From contig NZ_CP129104.1 of assembly GCF_030406605.1 (NCBI RefSeq), forward strand, positions 2,875,987 to 2,939,986: a stretch of DNA of 64,000 nucleotides, written 5' to 3'. The position numbers and the translations under genes were made by a program. This document shows positions 9,023 through 17,736 of the stretch, in pieces. The stretch comes from Curtobacterium sp. 458. Lineage in GTDB: Bacteria; Actinomycetota; Actinomycetes; Actinomycetales; Microbacteriaceae. The first letter of the stretch is position 1. Each line of letters opens with the position of its first letter. The notes beneath the pieces were generated by a model, which worked only from the letters and a program-made list of their open reading frames with translations, searched no databases and was not told the origin of the DNA.

Positions 9023-10705
9023 TCAGCGCACGCGCACCTGCGCGGTCGCGACCTTGCCGGTCTGCACGCCGGTGAAGGTGAGCGTCGTGGTGCCGCGCTC
9101 GGCGCGCCACGTCGTCGCCGCGGTGCCGTCGACCAGGTCGAGCGTGCCGAGGTCGGTCTCGCCGAGCTGCACCCGGACCTGGCGGTCGCCGGCGAACCGG
9201 CTGCCCGTGACCGTGACGCGCTCACCACGACGCGGCGACCGGTCGGACACGTCGACCCGTGCGCCACGGCTGAGCGCGGCGACGTCCTCCGACAGGCCGA
9301 GCCCGTCGCGGATCGTGAAGAACGTGTCGGTCTGGTCGGAGAGTCCGACGACGTTCGCGGCGCCGGGGCCGTACGCGGCGATGCGGACCTGCGTGCCGGT
9401 GTGCTGCTGCGAGCCGCCGGCCGCCGCGGTGCCGTACGAGACCTTCATCGTGGTGCCGTCGGCCGTCACGAGCGCGGTGGAGAGCGCCGCCGGCGGCGTG
9501 TTGTCGACGATCTGGCTCGAGTGGGCGTGGTCGGCGGTCGCGATGACGAGCGTGTTGCCGTCCTTCTTCGCGAACGCGAGCGCGGCCTGGACGGCCTCGT
9601 CGAAGTCGATCGTCTCGCCGATCTGACCGCAGGCGTCGGCGGCGTGGTCCTGCTTGTCGATGCTGGCGCCCTCGACCTGGAGGAAGAAGCCCTTCTTCCC
9701 GTGCTTCTGCTGCAGGAGACCGATCGACTTGTTCGTCAGCGACGCGAGCGAGAGCCCGGTGTCGAGACGTGCCGGGTTCGGCGTGCAGCGGGTCGGTGCG
9801 GCGTCCGCTCCACCGACGGTCGCGGTGGTCGGGGCGTAGCGCGTCGGGAAGTTGCCCGGCGTGAAGAGCCCGAGGAGCGGCTGGCGCTGGTCGGCCTTGC
9901 GGACCGCAGCGAGCCCGGCGGCGTCGTCGACGAGCTGGTAGCCGCGCTCGTCGGCCTGCTCGAACAGGGTCTTGCCCTCCCACTGGCCGGCCTTCGCGGT
10001 CTGCTCGAAGCTCGCGGAGCCGCCGCCGAGGGTGACGTCCGGGCGGGCGTTCAGCAACTGCTCGCTGATCGAGCCGAGGCCGCCGGCCTGCAGGGCGTCG
10101 GTGCCGCAGGCCGCGGTGTCGGGGCCGTAGCAGGAGCGCGAGCCGACGTGCGCGACCTGCACGGCGGGGGTGGCGTCCTGGATCTCGGCGGTGGAGACGT
10201 CGCCGGTCTTGTAGCCGTTCGCCTTCGCGAGTTCGAGGAGCGACTGCTGGGGCTTCCCGTCGACGTCGACCGAGATGGCGCCGTCGTAGGTCTTCGTGCC
10301 GGTCGCCCACGCGCTGCCGGACGCCGCCGAGTCGGTGACGTAGTCGGGCTTGCCCTTGTTCTCCCCGCTCTTCACGAGCGAGTACGTGGTGTACGAGCCG
10401 GTCATCGGCAGGGCGTCGAGCCCGGGGAGCCGGCCTGCTGCGCCGTACTGGTAGTTGCGCGCCACGGTGATCTCGGAGTCGCCCATCCCGTCGCCGATGA
10501 GCAGGATGACGTTCTTCGCGCCGGCGTTCTGGATCGCCTGGCGGACGTTCCGGGTCTGGTCGCCCTGGTGGCGGGCGGCACCGCCGTGCTGGTTCAGCGC
10601 GAGCTGGGCGACGGCCTCGGCCGTGCCCGGCAGTGCGACGGCGCCGACGATGACGGCGGCGCCGAACGCGAGCGCCGCGCGGCGTCGCTTGGTCGTGTGC
10701 TGCAT
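9023..10705 (-). CDS. Secreted PhoA-type alkaline phosphatase with C-terminal Ig-like domain
   Basis: The enzyme hydrolyses phosphomonoesters outside the cell to release phosphate. The 560-residue product starts with a signal peptide (Lys/Arg-rich start, hydrophobic core, likely cleavage after AEA near residue 31). Metal and nucleophile motifs are present: [11 protein letters not shown], then DSAAS with nucleophile Ser126, [15 protein letters not shown] and TADHAHSSQ. The last 80 or so residues are a beta-rich IPT/TIG-like add-on ([12 protein letters not shown]) absent from E. coli PhoA. ATG 10705 has GAGGGG upstream. A PHO-box array lies at 10771-10803, so phosphate-starvation control by PhoP is likely. 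Confidence 0.92.
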   Translation of the reverse strand: MQHTTKRRRAALAFGAAVIVGAVALPGTAEAVAQLALNQHGGAARHQGDQTRNVRQAIQNAGAKNVILLIGDGMGDSEITVARNYQYGAAGRLPGLDALPMTGSYTTYSLVKSGENKGKPDYVTDSAASGSAWATGTKTYDGAISVDVDGKPQQSLLELAKANGYKTGDVSTAEIQDATPAVQVAHVGSRSCYGPDTAACGTDALQAGGLGSISEQLLNARPDVTLGGGSASFEQTAKAGQWEGKTLFEQADERGYQLVDDAAGLAAVRKADQRQPLLGLFTPGNFPTRYAPTTATVGGADAAPTRCTPNPARLDTGLSLASLTNKSIGLLQQKHGKKGFFLQVEGASIDKQDHAADACGQIGETIDFDEAVQAALAFAKKDGNTLVIATADHAHSSQIVDNTPPAALSTALVTADGTTMKVSYGTAAAGGSQQHTGTQVRIAAYGPGAANVVGLSDQTDTFFTIRDGLGLSEDVAALSRGARVDVSDRSPRRGERVTVTGSRFAGDRQVRVQLGETDLGTLDLVDGTAATTWRAERGTTTLTFTGVQTGKVATAQVRVR

Positions 10706-10770
10706 GTGGTGGATCCCCTCTGGACGTGCCCCGAACGGGTGCCGTCAGAGGATGCCTGTGCAGCGGTACA

Positions 10771-10803
10771 GGCTCGTGAACGCGCCACGACCGGCAGGTG
10801 AAC
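10771..10803 (-). promoter_or_regulatory. Candidate PHO box (three 11-bp direct repeat units)
   Basis: On the minus strand three consecutive 11-mers are seen: GTTCACCTGCC, GGTCGTGGCGC and GTTCACGAGCC. The outer two start with GTTCAC exactly 22 bp apart, which matches the direct-repeat layout of actinobacterial PhoP sites. The array lies about 65-100 bp upstream of the phosphatase start, in the right place for activation. Confidence 0.65.
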
Positions 10804-10832
10804 GACGACGTGCAGCGGACAGTCCGCCGTGG

Positions 10833-11249
10833 TCAGCCGCCGATCTCGACCTGCTGGCCGGCGTCGTCGAGGTCGAGCTGCACGACCGACCGGGCCCGCT
10901 CGACCCAGGGGCTCTCGGTGCACCCGATCCAGAGCACGGTGCACGGCTCGCTGCCCGCGACGCACCACTCCGCCGCCCAGCCGATGACGGCCTCGGCGAG
11001 GGCCTCACCGCGATCCGCGAAGACGAGCGACGCGATCCGTGACCCCCTGGTGCTCCGGACGAGCCAGGTGACGCCGACGCGGGGCGGGGCGGGCAGGATG
11101 CGGACCTCGTCCGCGAGGGCGACCTCGACGAACACCTGCCCGTACGCGGTGTCGGGCAACTCCAGGAGCTGGCGGTGGATCTCCGGCAGGTCGTCGGCGC
11201 AGCCCGCGACGAGCACGCGCGGGGCGGGCTCCTGCCGGTTCCTGGTCAT
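10833..11249 (-). CDS. Stand-alone SIP (siderophore-interacting protein) domain protein
   Basis: The 138-residue protein resembles the C-terminal NAD(P)H-binding half of ViuB-type siderophore-interacting reductases: a start of the type RVLVAGCADDLPEIHRQLLE, a middle VTWLVR, and a C-terminal GWAAEWCVAGSEP. The FAD-binding N-terminal half found in full-length members is missing, so it cannot be a complete flavin reductase alone. ATG 11249 was preferred because the family begins there; the frame extends further upstream without similarity. The ribosome-binding site is weak. It lies between the phosphatase and tetR on the same strand. Its function is unknown; a partner protein or a non-redox role is possible. 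Confidence 0.7.
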   Translation of the reverse strand: MTRNRQEPAPRVLVAGCADDLPEIHRQLLELPDTAYGQVFVEVALADEVRILPAPPRVGVTWLVRSTRGSRIASLVFADRGEALAEAVIGWAAEWCVAGSEPCTVLWIGCTESPWVERARSVVQLDLDDAGQQVEIGG

Positions 11250-11275
11250 CCGGACACCGTAGGGCCCGTGCGCGC

Positions 11276-11947
11276 TCACGACAAGGGTTCCGTCGGGACC
11301 CGCACCAGCGCGGGACCGAGCTCGTGGGCGAGGAACGACCACATCCACTCGAGCGCGACGGAGTTGGTCAGGCCCGGCACGCCCTGCTGGATCTGCGTCG
11401 CGACGCCGTCGCTGTACGCCGCGAGCTGGAGGGCGACGGTCTCGGGGTGCGCCGACGCCGCGAACACGCCGGTCTCGACGCCGCGGCGCAGGACCCGCAC
11501 GAGGCAGGCCTCCCAGACGCGGATGCGTTCGGCGTACTCGGCCGCGACCTCCGGCCGGCGGACGACGGCGGTCCAGTAGTCCGACCAGACCCGCCAGTGC
11601 TCACGGACCTCCTGCCGCTCGGCGAACAGCGGTTCGACGAGCATCCGGACGGCCCGCACCGGGTCGGGTTCGGCGTCGACGGCCTCGACGATCGCGCCGT
11701 AGAAGCGCTCGGTCTCGAGCACCACGACCTCGTTGAGGATCTCGGCGACGCTGTCGAAGTGGTAGGTGACCGTCCCGACCGACACCCCCGCCTCGGCAGC
11801 GATGTCGCGGAGGCCGGTGGCGCCGACCCCGCGGCGGACGATGACCTCGCGGGCGGCCGCGACGATCATCGCCCGGCGGACCTCGGGGCGCTGCCGGGCA
11901 CGGGTCCGGGAACCGCCCGCCGCCGGAGCACCCGACGCCGCGCTCAC
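11276..11947 (-). CDS. TetR-family transcriptional regulator
   Basis: The 223-residue protein has an N-terminal helix-turn-helix of the TetR type (about residues 25-70): AAREVIVRRGVGATGLRDIA, then AEAGVSVGTVTYHFDS. The all-helical ligand and dimer domain follows. GTG 11947 overlaps the stop of the hydrolase gene (GTGA), so the regulator is the last gene of the ABC importer operon and is made with it. TetR proteins usually repress their own operon and are released by a small ligand. An 18-bp palindrome upstream of the first gene of the operon (19356-19373) is the likely operator. The ligand may be the imported compound or its hydrolysis product (inference). Confidence 0.88.
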   Translation of the reverse strand: MSAASGAPAAGGSRTRARQRPEVRRAMIVAAAREVIVRRGVGATGLRDIAAEAGVSVGTVTYHFDSVAEILNEVVVLETERFYGAIVEAVDAEPDPVRAVRMLVEPLFAERQEVREHWRVWSDYWTAVVRRPEVAAEYAERIRVWEACLVRVLRRGVETGVFAASAHPETVALQLAAYSDGVATQIQQGVPGLTNSVALEWMWSFLAHELGPALVRVPTEPLS

Positions 11948-14007
11948 GCGGACGTCCGCGGCACGTCGTCGACGAACGTGTGCTCCGCGACGAGCACCTC
12001 CGGCGTGCCCGCCGCGCCGTCCCGCGCCCACGCCCGCACGGTGTTCTCGACGCGGAACGTGTCCTCGGACGCGCTGAGCTCCGAGGTCGTCTCGAGGCGC
12101 GCCGCCCAGTCGTCCGTCGCCAGTCCGATCGCCCACCGCGACGACGCCCGGGCGCTCGTCGGGTCGCCGGTCCGGATGCGGTAGGTCTCGCGCGCGTCCT
12201 CGGAGAAGACGAGCCCGTCCGGGTAGACGCGGCCCCCGCCGTAGCCGGGATCGACGTCGAGCGTCCACTCCCCCGTCTCGACGTCGTGCGTGACGGTCCG
12301 CTGCGGCAGCGGCTCCGACGGCTCGACGCGCTCGATCGCGAGCGGTGTCGACCGCTCCGGCGCCTCGAACGTGACGCCGTCGTCGGTCGTCCTCGTCCAC
12401 AGCGGCAGCCGGAGCGCGGACGCCGACGGATCGACCGCGAGGGTCGGGCTCGCGCCGTGCGGCCACACCCACGGCCAGTACGCCGTCGACACCGCGATCC
12501 GGAGCCGGTGCCCGGCGGCGAACCGGTGTCCGGTCGAGACGAGGCGCACGGGGAGCACCGTCGGCTCACCCGGTTCGAGCGGGTCGGCGCGGTCCATCCC
12601 TCCCCGGGCCGACGCGTTCAGCACACCGCGCGTGACGAGCGTCGACGACCCGTCCGGCGCGACGTCGCACAGGCGCACGGTGACGGTGGCGCGCGGCTGG
12701 TCGCTCGTGACGGTCAGGTCCACGAGGACGTTCCCGAGCAGGTCGAACGACTCGTCCACCGGCAGGTCGAAGCACACCGACCGGCCGTCCTCGGCACGCT
12801 GGTCCGGCGGCAGGTCGGTGGCGTTGCCGAACGGGAAGAACCGGCCCGCGTCGACGCCGGTGTGCTCCGGCGACCGGACGACGGCGGCGCCGTCCGTGCC
12901 GCCGCGCAGCGCCGACAGCGGCACCGCCCGCACGGACGTCGCCGTGGAGGGCCACGCCTCCGCACCCACCCAGCGACCGCGTCGCTGGTCGTAGTACGAC
13001 GCGGGTGCTTCGCCCTCGTTGATCCACGCCCGCAGGGCCGGGTCGTCCTCGACGCCCGTGTCGATCCCTCGGAGCCATCGGTCCCACCAGCGCAGCGTCT
13101 CCTGCAGGAAGCCGATCGACGGCCCCGGCGCGAGCCCGCGGTCCGGGTACTGGTGCGACCACGGCCCGACGATGCCCTTGACCGGCGCCGACACGTTCGC
13201 GACCAACCGCAGCACGGCGTCCCGGTACGGGTCCGCCCACCCACCGACCGCGAGGACCGCGGCGGAGATCCCGGCGTAGTCCTCGGCAGCGCTGCCGTGC
13301 CGCCAGTAGTCGTCGCGCTCCTGGTGGGCGAGCCACGTCGGCGTCATCGGACGGTTCGCGTCGAGCCGCTCCCGCCACTGCTCGACCCACCCGTCGCCGA
13401 CGACCTCGGGGCGCGGCGGACGCGAGTTGAACGCGAACATCGTCGCGCCCCACGCCGCCATGTCGATCCCGAGGAGCGCCCCGCCGACGTAGTGCACGTC
13501 GTTGTCGTACCGGTCGTCGGTCGAGCAGACGCTCACGATCGCCTTGAGGGCCTCGGGGGCGCGGGCAGCGAGCTGCAGGGCGTTGAACCCGCCCCACGAG
13601 ATGCCGAACATGCCGACGGCTCCGGTCGACCACGGCTGCTCGGCGAGCCACGCGATCACGGCCTCGCCGTCCAGGAGCTCCTGCTCGCTGTACTCGTCGT
13701 CGAAGAACCCGTCGGACGACCCCGTCCCGCGGATGTCCACCCGAACCGAGGCGTACCCGTGCTCGGCGTACCAGGGGTGCCGCTCCGAGTCGCGCGGCGC
13801 CGTCCAGTCGTCGAGCCGGTACGGCAGGTACTCGAGCAGCACCGGGACGCGCTGCATCGGCGCCCCGGACGACGGCGAAGCGGACGCGGGCGACCAGATC
13901 CGGGCGTGCAGCCGCACCCCGTCGGGCATCGGGATCCACTCGTCACGGACGACGACGCCGTCCGGCAGGCCGTCGGGCGTCCCGATCGCGGTCAGGTGCT
14001 CGGTCAT
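11944..14007 (-). CDS. CocE/NonD-family (S15) hydrolase
   Basis: The 687-residue protein is an alpha/beta-hydrolase of the X-Pro dipeptidyl-peptidase/CocE class. These cleave amide or ester bonds in small molecules or N-terminal dipeptides. Seen: the oxyanion region VRVDIRGTGSSDG, the nucleophile elbow GISWGGF, an acidic site around GGWADPYRDAV, GPWSHQYP with a likely catalytic His, and the C-terminal jelly-roll domain (VDLTVTSDQPRATVTVRL, HRLRIAVSTAYWP). There is no signal peptide, so it acts in the cytoplasm. ATG 14007 overlaps the stop of the ATPase gene. Its place inside a peptide-type ABC operon suggests that it opens the imported substrate; the substrate itself cannot be named. Confidence 0.87.
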   Translation of the reverse strand: MTEHLTAIGTPDGLPDGVVVRDEWIPMPDGVRLHARIWSPASASPSSGAPMQRVPVLLEYLPYRLDDWTAPRDSERHPWYAEHGYASVRVDIRGTGSSDGFFDDEYSEQELLDGEAVIAWLAEQPWSTGAVGMFGISWGGFNALQLAARAPEALKAIVSVCSTDDRYDNDVHYVGGALLGIDMAAWGATMFAFNSRPPRPEVVGDGWVEQWRERLDANRPMTPTWLAHQERDDYWRHGSAAEDYAGISAAVLAVGGWADPYRDAVLRLVANVSAPVKGIVGPWSHQYPDRGLAPGPSIGFLQETLRWWDRWLRGIDTGVEDDPALRAWINEGEAPASYYDQRRGRWVGAEAWPSTATSVRAVPLSALRGGTDGAAVVRSPEHTGVDAGRFFPFGNATDLPPDQRAEDGRSVCFDLPVDESFDLLGNVLVDLTVTSDQPRATVTVRLCDVAPDGSSTLVTRGVLNASARGGMDRADPLEPGEPTVLPVRLVSTGHRFAAGHRLRIAVSTAYWPWVWPHGASPTLAVDPSASALRLPLWTRTTDDGVTFEAPERSTPLAIERVEPSEPLPQRTVTHDVETGEWTLDVDPGYGGGRVYPDGLVFSEDARETYRIRTGDPTSARASSRWAIGLATDDWAARLETTSELSASEDTFRVENTVRAWARDGAAGTPEVLVAEHTFVDDVPRTSA

Positions 14008-15818
14008 GCATCCACTCCGTTCCCGACGACCACGTCACGCTCGGTCCAGTTCCGGACGAGGTGGCCGTCACCGTGGTCGGTCCACCCCGCGTCGTCCTGC
14101 CAGTGCTGCACGCCGTCGTCGACGTCCGGCAACTCCGTGCTGCCCGGTTCGAGCGTGGCGGCGAGGAGCGTCGACGTGTAGGGGTGGTTCGACCCGCCGA
14201 ACACCGCCTCGGTCGGCCCGACCTCCACGATCCGACCACCGGTCATGACCGCAACCCGGTCCGCGACACCCCGGACGACGGCGAGGTCGTGGCTGATGAA
14301 CAGGCAGCTGAGCCCCCGCTCGCGCTGCAGGTCGGCCAGCAGCGCGAGGATCCCCGCCTGCACCTGCACGTCGAGGGCCGTCGTGATCTCGTCCGCGATC
14401 ACGAGCCGCGGTTCCGCTGCGAGCGCACGGGCGATCCCCACCCGCTGCCGCTGCCCGCCGGACAGCTGCGCCGGCAACCGGTCCGCGAACTCCGGACCGA
14501 GGCCGACGAGCGTCAGGAGCTCGCCCACCCGCTCCCGCGACGACGACCCCGTGAAGAGCCGGAGCGGGCGGGCGATCGCCGCACCGACCGTCCGCCGGGG
14601 GTTGAGCGACGTGTCCGCGTTCTGGAACACGAGCTGCACCGCGCGACGCAGTTCGGGCGACCGTCCGGCGACCGGCACGCCGAGGTCGCCGGCCACCGTG
14701 CCGTCGTCGAACGCGAACGTCCCCGACTCGGCCGGCACCAACCCCGCGAGGGCCGTCGCGAGCGTCGACTTCCCGCTCCCGGACTCCCCCACGACCGCGA
14801 GCGTCTCGCGCGCGCCGACGGTGAAGGAGACACCGTCGACCGCGGCCGGCAGGCCGCGTCCGTACCGGATCACCAGGTCCTCGGCGGTCACCACCGGACG
14901 CGTGCCGACGGGAGGCCCGGAGCGCGTGGCGTCGTCGGCGACCGTCCCCGGGACGGTCACCTCCAGGGCCGGGCGACCCGCGCCTCCCGGCCGTCGCCCG
15001 TCCGGCACCGCAGCCAACAGGGCACGCGTGTACTCGTGCTGCGGCGACGCGAAGAGCGCCGCCGTCACGGCGTGCTCGACGACCTCGCCGGCGCGCATGA
15101 CGGCGATCTCGTCGGCCATCGCCGACACCACGCCGAGGTCGTGGCTGACGAGGAGGACGGCCATGCCGAGCTCACGACCGAGCTCCGCGACGAGGTCGAG
15201 GACCGCCGCCTGCGTGACGACGTCGAGCGCGGTCGTCGGTTCGTCGAGCACGAGGACCCGGGGCCGGGCGGCGACCGCCATCGCGACCGCGACACGCTGC
15301 TGCTGCCCGCCCGAGAGCTGGTGCGGGAAGCGCCGGACGATCGTCTCCGGTGACGGCAGACGGACCAGACGCGCGAGCTCCGCCACCCGCTCCGGGCCGT
15401 CGGGCTCGCCGTGCGCCCGGAGCGCCTCGCGGATCTGCTCGCCGATCCGCATCGACGGTGTCAGTGCCTGTCCGGCGTTCTGCGCGACGACGCTCGCCGT
15501 GCCGCCGCGGAGGGCTCGGCGACCGGCCGGTGAGAGCGCGAAGACGTCCTCGCCGCCGACCCGGACGGTGCCGCGCTCGACCACGGAACCGGCACGGAGG
15601 TGCGCGAGGAGCGTGCGGGCGACCGTCGACTTCCCGCTGCCCGACTCCCCGACGAGCCCCAGGGTCCGGCCGGCGGCGATCGTGAACGACACCCCGCGGA
15701 CGACCGGGACGGTCCGGGACCCCGCGGCGTAGGAGATCGCGAGGTCGTCGAGCTGGACGACGGGACCGTCGGCAGTCCCGCCCGGTGTGGTCGCGGTGGT
15801 CGTGGCGGTGGCGGTCAT
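14004..15818 (-). CDS. Fused double ATPase of a dipeptide-type ABC importer (DppD-DppF fusion)
   Basis: The 604-residue protein carries two ABC ATPase domains in tandem, energising import through the two permeases encoded upstream. Domain 1 (about 20-270) has Walker A GESGSGKST, signature LSGGQQQR and Walker B VLVLDEPT. Domain 2 (about 300-570) has Walker A GESGSGKST, signature LSGGQRQR and Walker B LVIADEIT. The Asp-to-Ala change at the Walker B step of domain 2 (ADE) leaves the catalytic glutamate in place. The linker between them is TRSGPPVGTRP-like and unstructured. ATG 15818 overlaps the stop of the permease gene. Fused DppDF proteins are common in actinobacteria and bacilli. Confidence 0.93.
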   Translation of the reverse strand: MTATATTTATTPGGTADGPVVQLDDLAISYAAGSRTVPVVRGVSFTIAAGRTLGLVGESGSGKSTVARTLLAHLRAGSVVERGTVRVGGEDVFALSPAGRRALRGGTASVVAQNAGQALTPSMRIGEQIREALRAHGEPDGPERVAELARLVRLPSPETIVRRFPHQLSGGQQQRVAVAMAVAARPRVLVLDEPTTALDVVTQAAVLDLVAELGRELGMAVLLVSHDLGVVSAMADEIAVMRAGEVVEHAVTAALFASPQHEYTRALLAAVPDGRRPGGAGRPALEVTVPGTVADDATRSGPPVGTRPVVTAEDLVIRYGRGLPAAVDGVSFTVGARETLAVVGESGSGKSTLATALAGLVPAESGTFAFDDGTVAGDLGVPVAGRSPELRRAVQLVFQNADTSLNPRRTVGAAIARPLRLFTGSSSRERVGELLTLVGLGPEFADRLPAQLSGGQRQRVGIARALAAEPRLVIADEITTALDVQVQAGILALLADLQRERGLSCLFISHDLAVVRGVADRVAVMTGGRIVEVGPTEAVFGGSNHPYTSTLLAATLEPGSTELPDVDDGVQHWQDDAGWTDHGDGHLVRNWTERDVVVGNGVDA

Positions 15819-16708
15819 GCGCTCGCTCCCTGCGTCGCACGGTCGACGCCGAGGGACTTCGCGAGTCCGTCCGCGGCGAGGTTGAGGCCGACCACGAGGG
15901 TGGCGAGGGCGACGATCGGCGCGAGCGTGCCGAGCGGCACGACGGTCAACGCCGTCCGGTTCTCCTGCACCATGAGACCCCAGTCCGGCGTCGGCGGGTT
16001 CGCACCGAACCCGAGGAACGACAGCGACGCGACGAGCAGCACGATCCAGGACGCCCGCATCGCGTACTCGACGAGCACCACGTCGAGCACGTTCGGCAGG
16101 ATCTCCCGGAACACGATCGACAGCGGGCGCTCGCCGCGGGCGCGCGCTGCGGTGACGTAGTCCTGCGTGATCACGGTGCGTGCGGCACCGCGGACCACGC
16201 GGGTCACGGCGGGGGCGTAGACGATCGTGACCGCGAGCACGATGACCCAGAGCCCGGCGTCGAAGACCGTCACGACGACGAGGAGCGCGAGGATCGACGG
16301 CACGCTGAGCAGGGCGTCGACGATCCGCATCACCACCTCGTCGAACCAGTTGTCGACGTACGCGGTGACGGCGCCGAGGACGGTGCCGACCGCGACCGCG
16401 ATGGTCGTCGCGAGGAAGGTCACGAGGAGCGCGTACCGGCCGCCGTTCAGCGTGCGGGACAGCACGTCGCGGCCGTACTGGTCGGTGCCGAGCCAGTGCG
16501 TCCACGTCGGGCCGGAGAGGACGTCGCCGGCGTTCGTCACGACCGGGCTGTGACCGGCGATCACGGGCGCCAGCACCGCGAGCACGAGGTGGACCGCGAT
16601 GAGACCGAGCCCGACGGACAAGGCGGTGGAGCCGCGCAGCGGGGCGAGGACACGGCCGACCGCACCGGGTCGCAGGGTGCCGGTCGGACGGGGGGCGACG
16701 GCGGTCAT
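15815..16708 (-). CDS. ABC importer permease, DppC/OppC type
   Basis: The 297-residue integral membrane protein has six predicted helices and the OppC-type N-terminal extension (THWLGTDQYGRDVLSRTLNGG), which is diagnostic of dipeptide/oligopeptide/nickel permeases. The coupling (EAA) loop reads YVTAARARGERPLSIVFREI and touches the ATPase. ATG 16708 overlaps the stop of the DppB-type permease gene. It pairs with that permease to form the channel. Confidence 0.93.
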   Translation of the reverse strand: MTAVAPRPTGTLRPGAVGRVLAPLRGSTALSVGLGLIAVHLVLAVLAPVIAGHSPVVTNAGDVLSGPTWTHWLGTDQYGRDVLSRTLNGGRYALLVTFLATTIAVAVGTVLGAVTAYVDNWFDEVVMRIVDALLSVPSILALLVVVTVFDAGLWVIVLAVTIVYAPAVTRVVRGAARTVITQDYVTAARARGERPLSIVFREILPNVLDVVLVEYAMRASWIVLLVASLSFLGFGANPPTPDWGLMVQENRTALTVVPLGTLAPIVALATLVVGLNLAADGLAKSLGVDRATQGASA

Positions 16709-17736
16709 GCGGCTGCCTTCCTGGATCGGCTCGTCGCGCTCGCGCGTCGGACGCGGGTCCGGCGCTGCCGTGTGCGGAGCTTCGGGTCGAGCACGAGCGC
16801 GACGAGGTCCGCCGCGAGGTTGCACACGATGTACACGACCGCGCTGAGCAGCGCGATGGCCTCGATGGTCGGCAGGTCGCGGTCGTACACGGACTCGAGC
16901 ATGAGCTTGCCCATGCCGGGGTAGTTGAAGACGTTCTCCACGACGACCACGCCGCCGAGCAGCCACGCCACGTTGAGCGCGATCACCGTGAGGGTCGGCA
17001 GCAGTGCGCTCGGCAGGGCGTGCTTCCACACGACCCGGCGCATCGAGAGGCCCTTGAGCTCCGCGGTCGTGACGAACTCGGACGCCATCACGTCGATCGT
17101 CGAGGACCGCGCCGTCCGCACGATGTACGCGGCCATCGCGAGCGTGAGCACGATGATCGGCAGCCAGATGGTCGGCAGGAGCTCACCGACCGTGGCGTCG
17201 CTCCCCCGCAGCACGACCGCGGGGAACAGCGGCAGGCCGATCGCGAAGAGCAGCACGAGCACGGTCGCGACCATGAACTCGGGGACGCTCATCACGACGA
17301 GGCTGACGATCGAGACCAGCCGGTCGGTGGCGCGGCCGCGACGGACCCCGGCGAGCACCCCGAGGAACAGCGACAGCGTGACGCCGACGAGCATCGCGGG
17401 GACGGCGATGAGCATGCTGTTCCGGAAGGCCGTGAAGAGCGTCGGTGCGACGGGTTCGCCGCTGACGAGCGACGTCCCGAAGTCGCCGTGCACCGCACCG
17501 CCGAGCCACTCGAGGTAGCGCAGCCACACGTTCTGGTCGAGGCCGAGGGACTCGCGGAGCTGCTTGACGGCCTCGGGTGTGGCGTTCTGCCCGAGGAGCT
17601 GCTGCGCGACGTCGCCGGGCAGCGCCTGCACCGCGAGGAACACGAAGAGGGACGCGAGGACCACCGTGAGCACGGCGATCCCGAGTCGGCGGAGGACGGG
17701 GACGATGACGTCCGTCGGTCTGGTGGTGGTCGTCAT
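16705..17736 (-). CDS. ABC importer permease, DppB/OppB type
   Basis: The 343-residue membrane protein begins with the OppB signature (a first helix followed by ALPGDVAQQLLGQNATPEAV and LGLDQNVWLRYLEWL). The EAA loop is FVTTAELKGLSMRRVVWKHA and the late FNYPGMGKLMLESV motif is typical of the family. The C-terminal tail is Arg-rich and cytoplasmic. Its ATG overlaps the stop of the substrate-binding protein gene, so the operon order is binding protein, DppB, DppC, DppDF, hydrolase, TetR. Confidence 0.93.
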   Translation of the reverse strand: MTTTTRPTDVIVPVLRRLGIAVLTVVLASLFVFLAVQALPGDVAQQLLGQNATPEAVKQLRESLGLDQNVWLRYLEWLGGAVHGDFGTSLVSGEPVAPTLFTAFRNSMLIAVPAMLVGVTLSLFLGVLAGVRRGRATDRLVSIVSLVVMSVPEFMVATVLVLLFAIGLPLFPAVVLRGSDATVGELLPTIWLPIIVLTLAMAAYIVRTARSSTIDVMASEFVTTAELKGLSMRRVVWKHALPSALLPTLTVIALNVAWLLGGVVVVENVFNYPGMGKLMLESVYDRDLPTIEAIALLSAVVYIVCNLAADLVALVLDPKLRTRQRRTRVRRASATSRSRKAAA

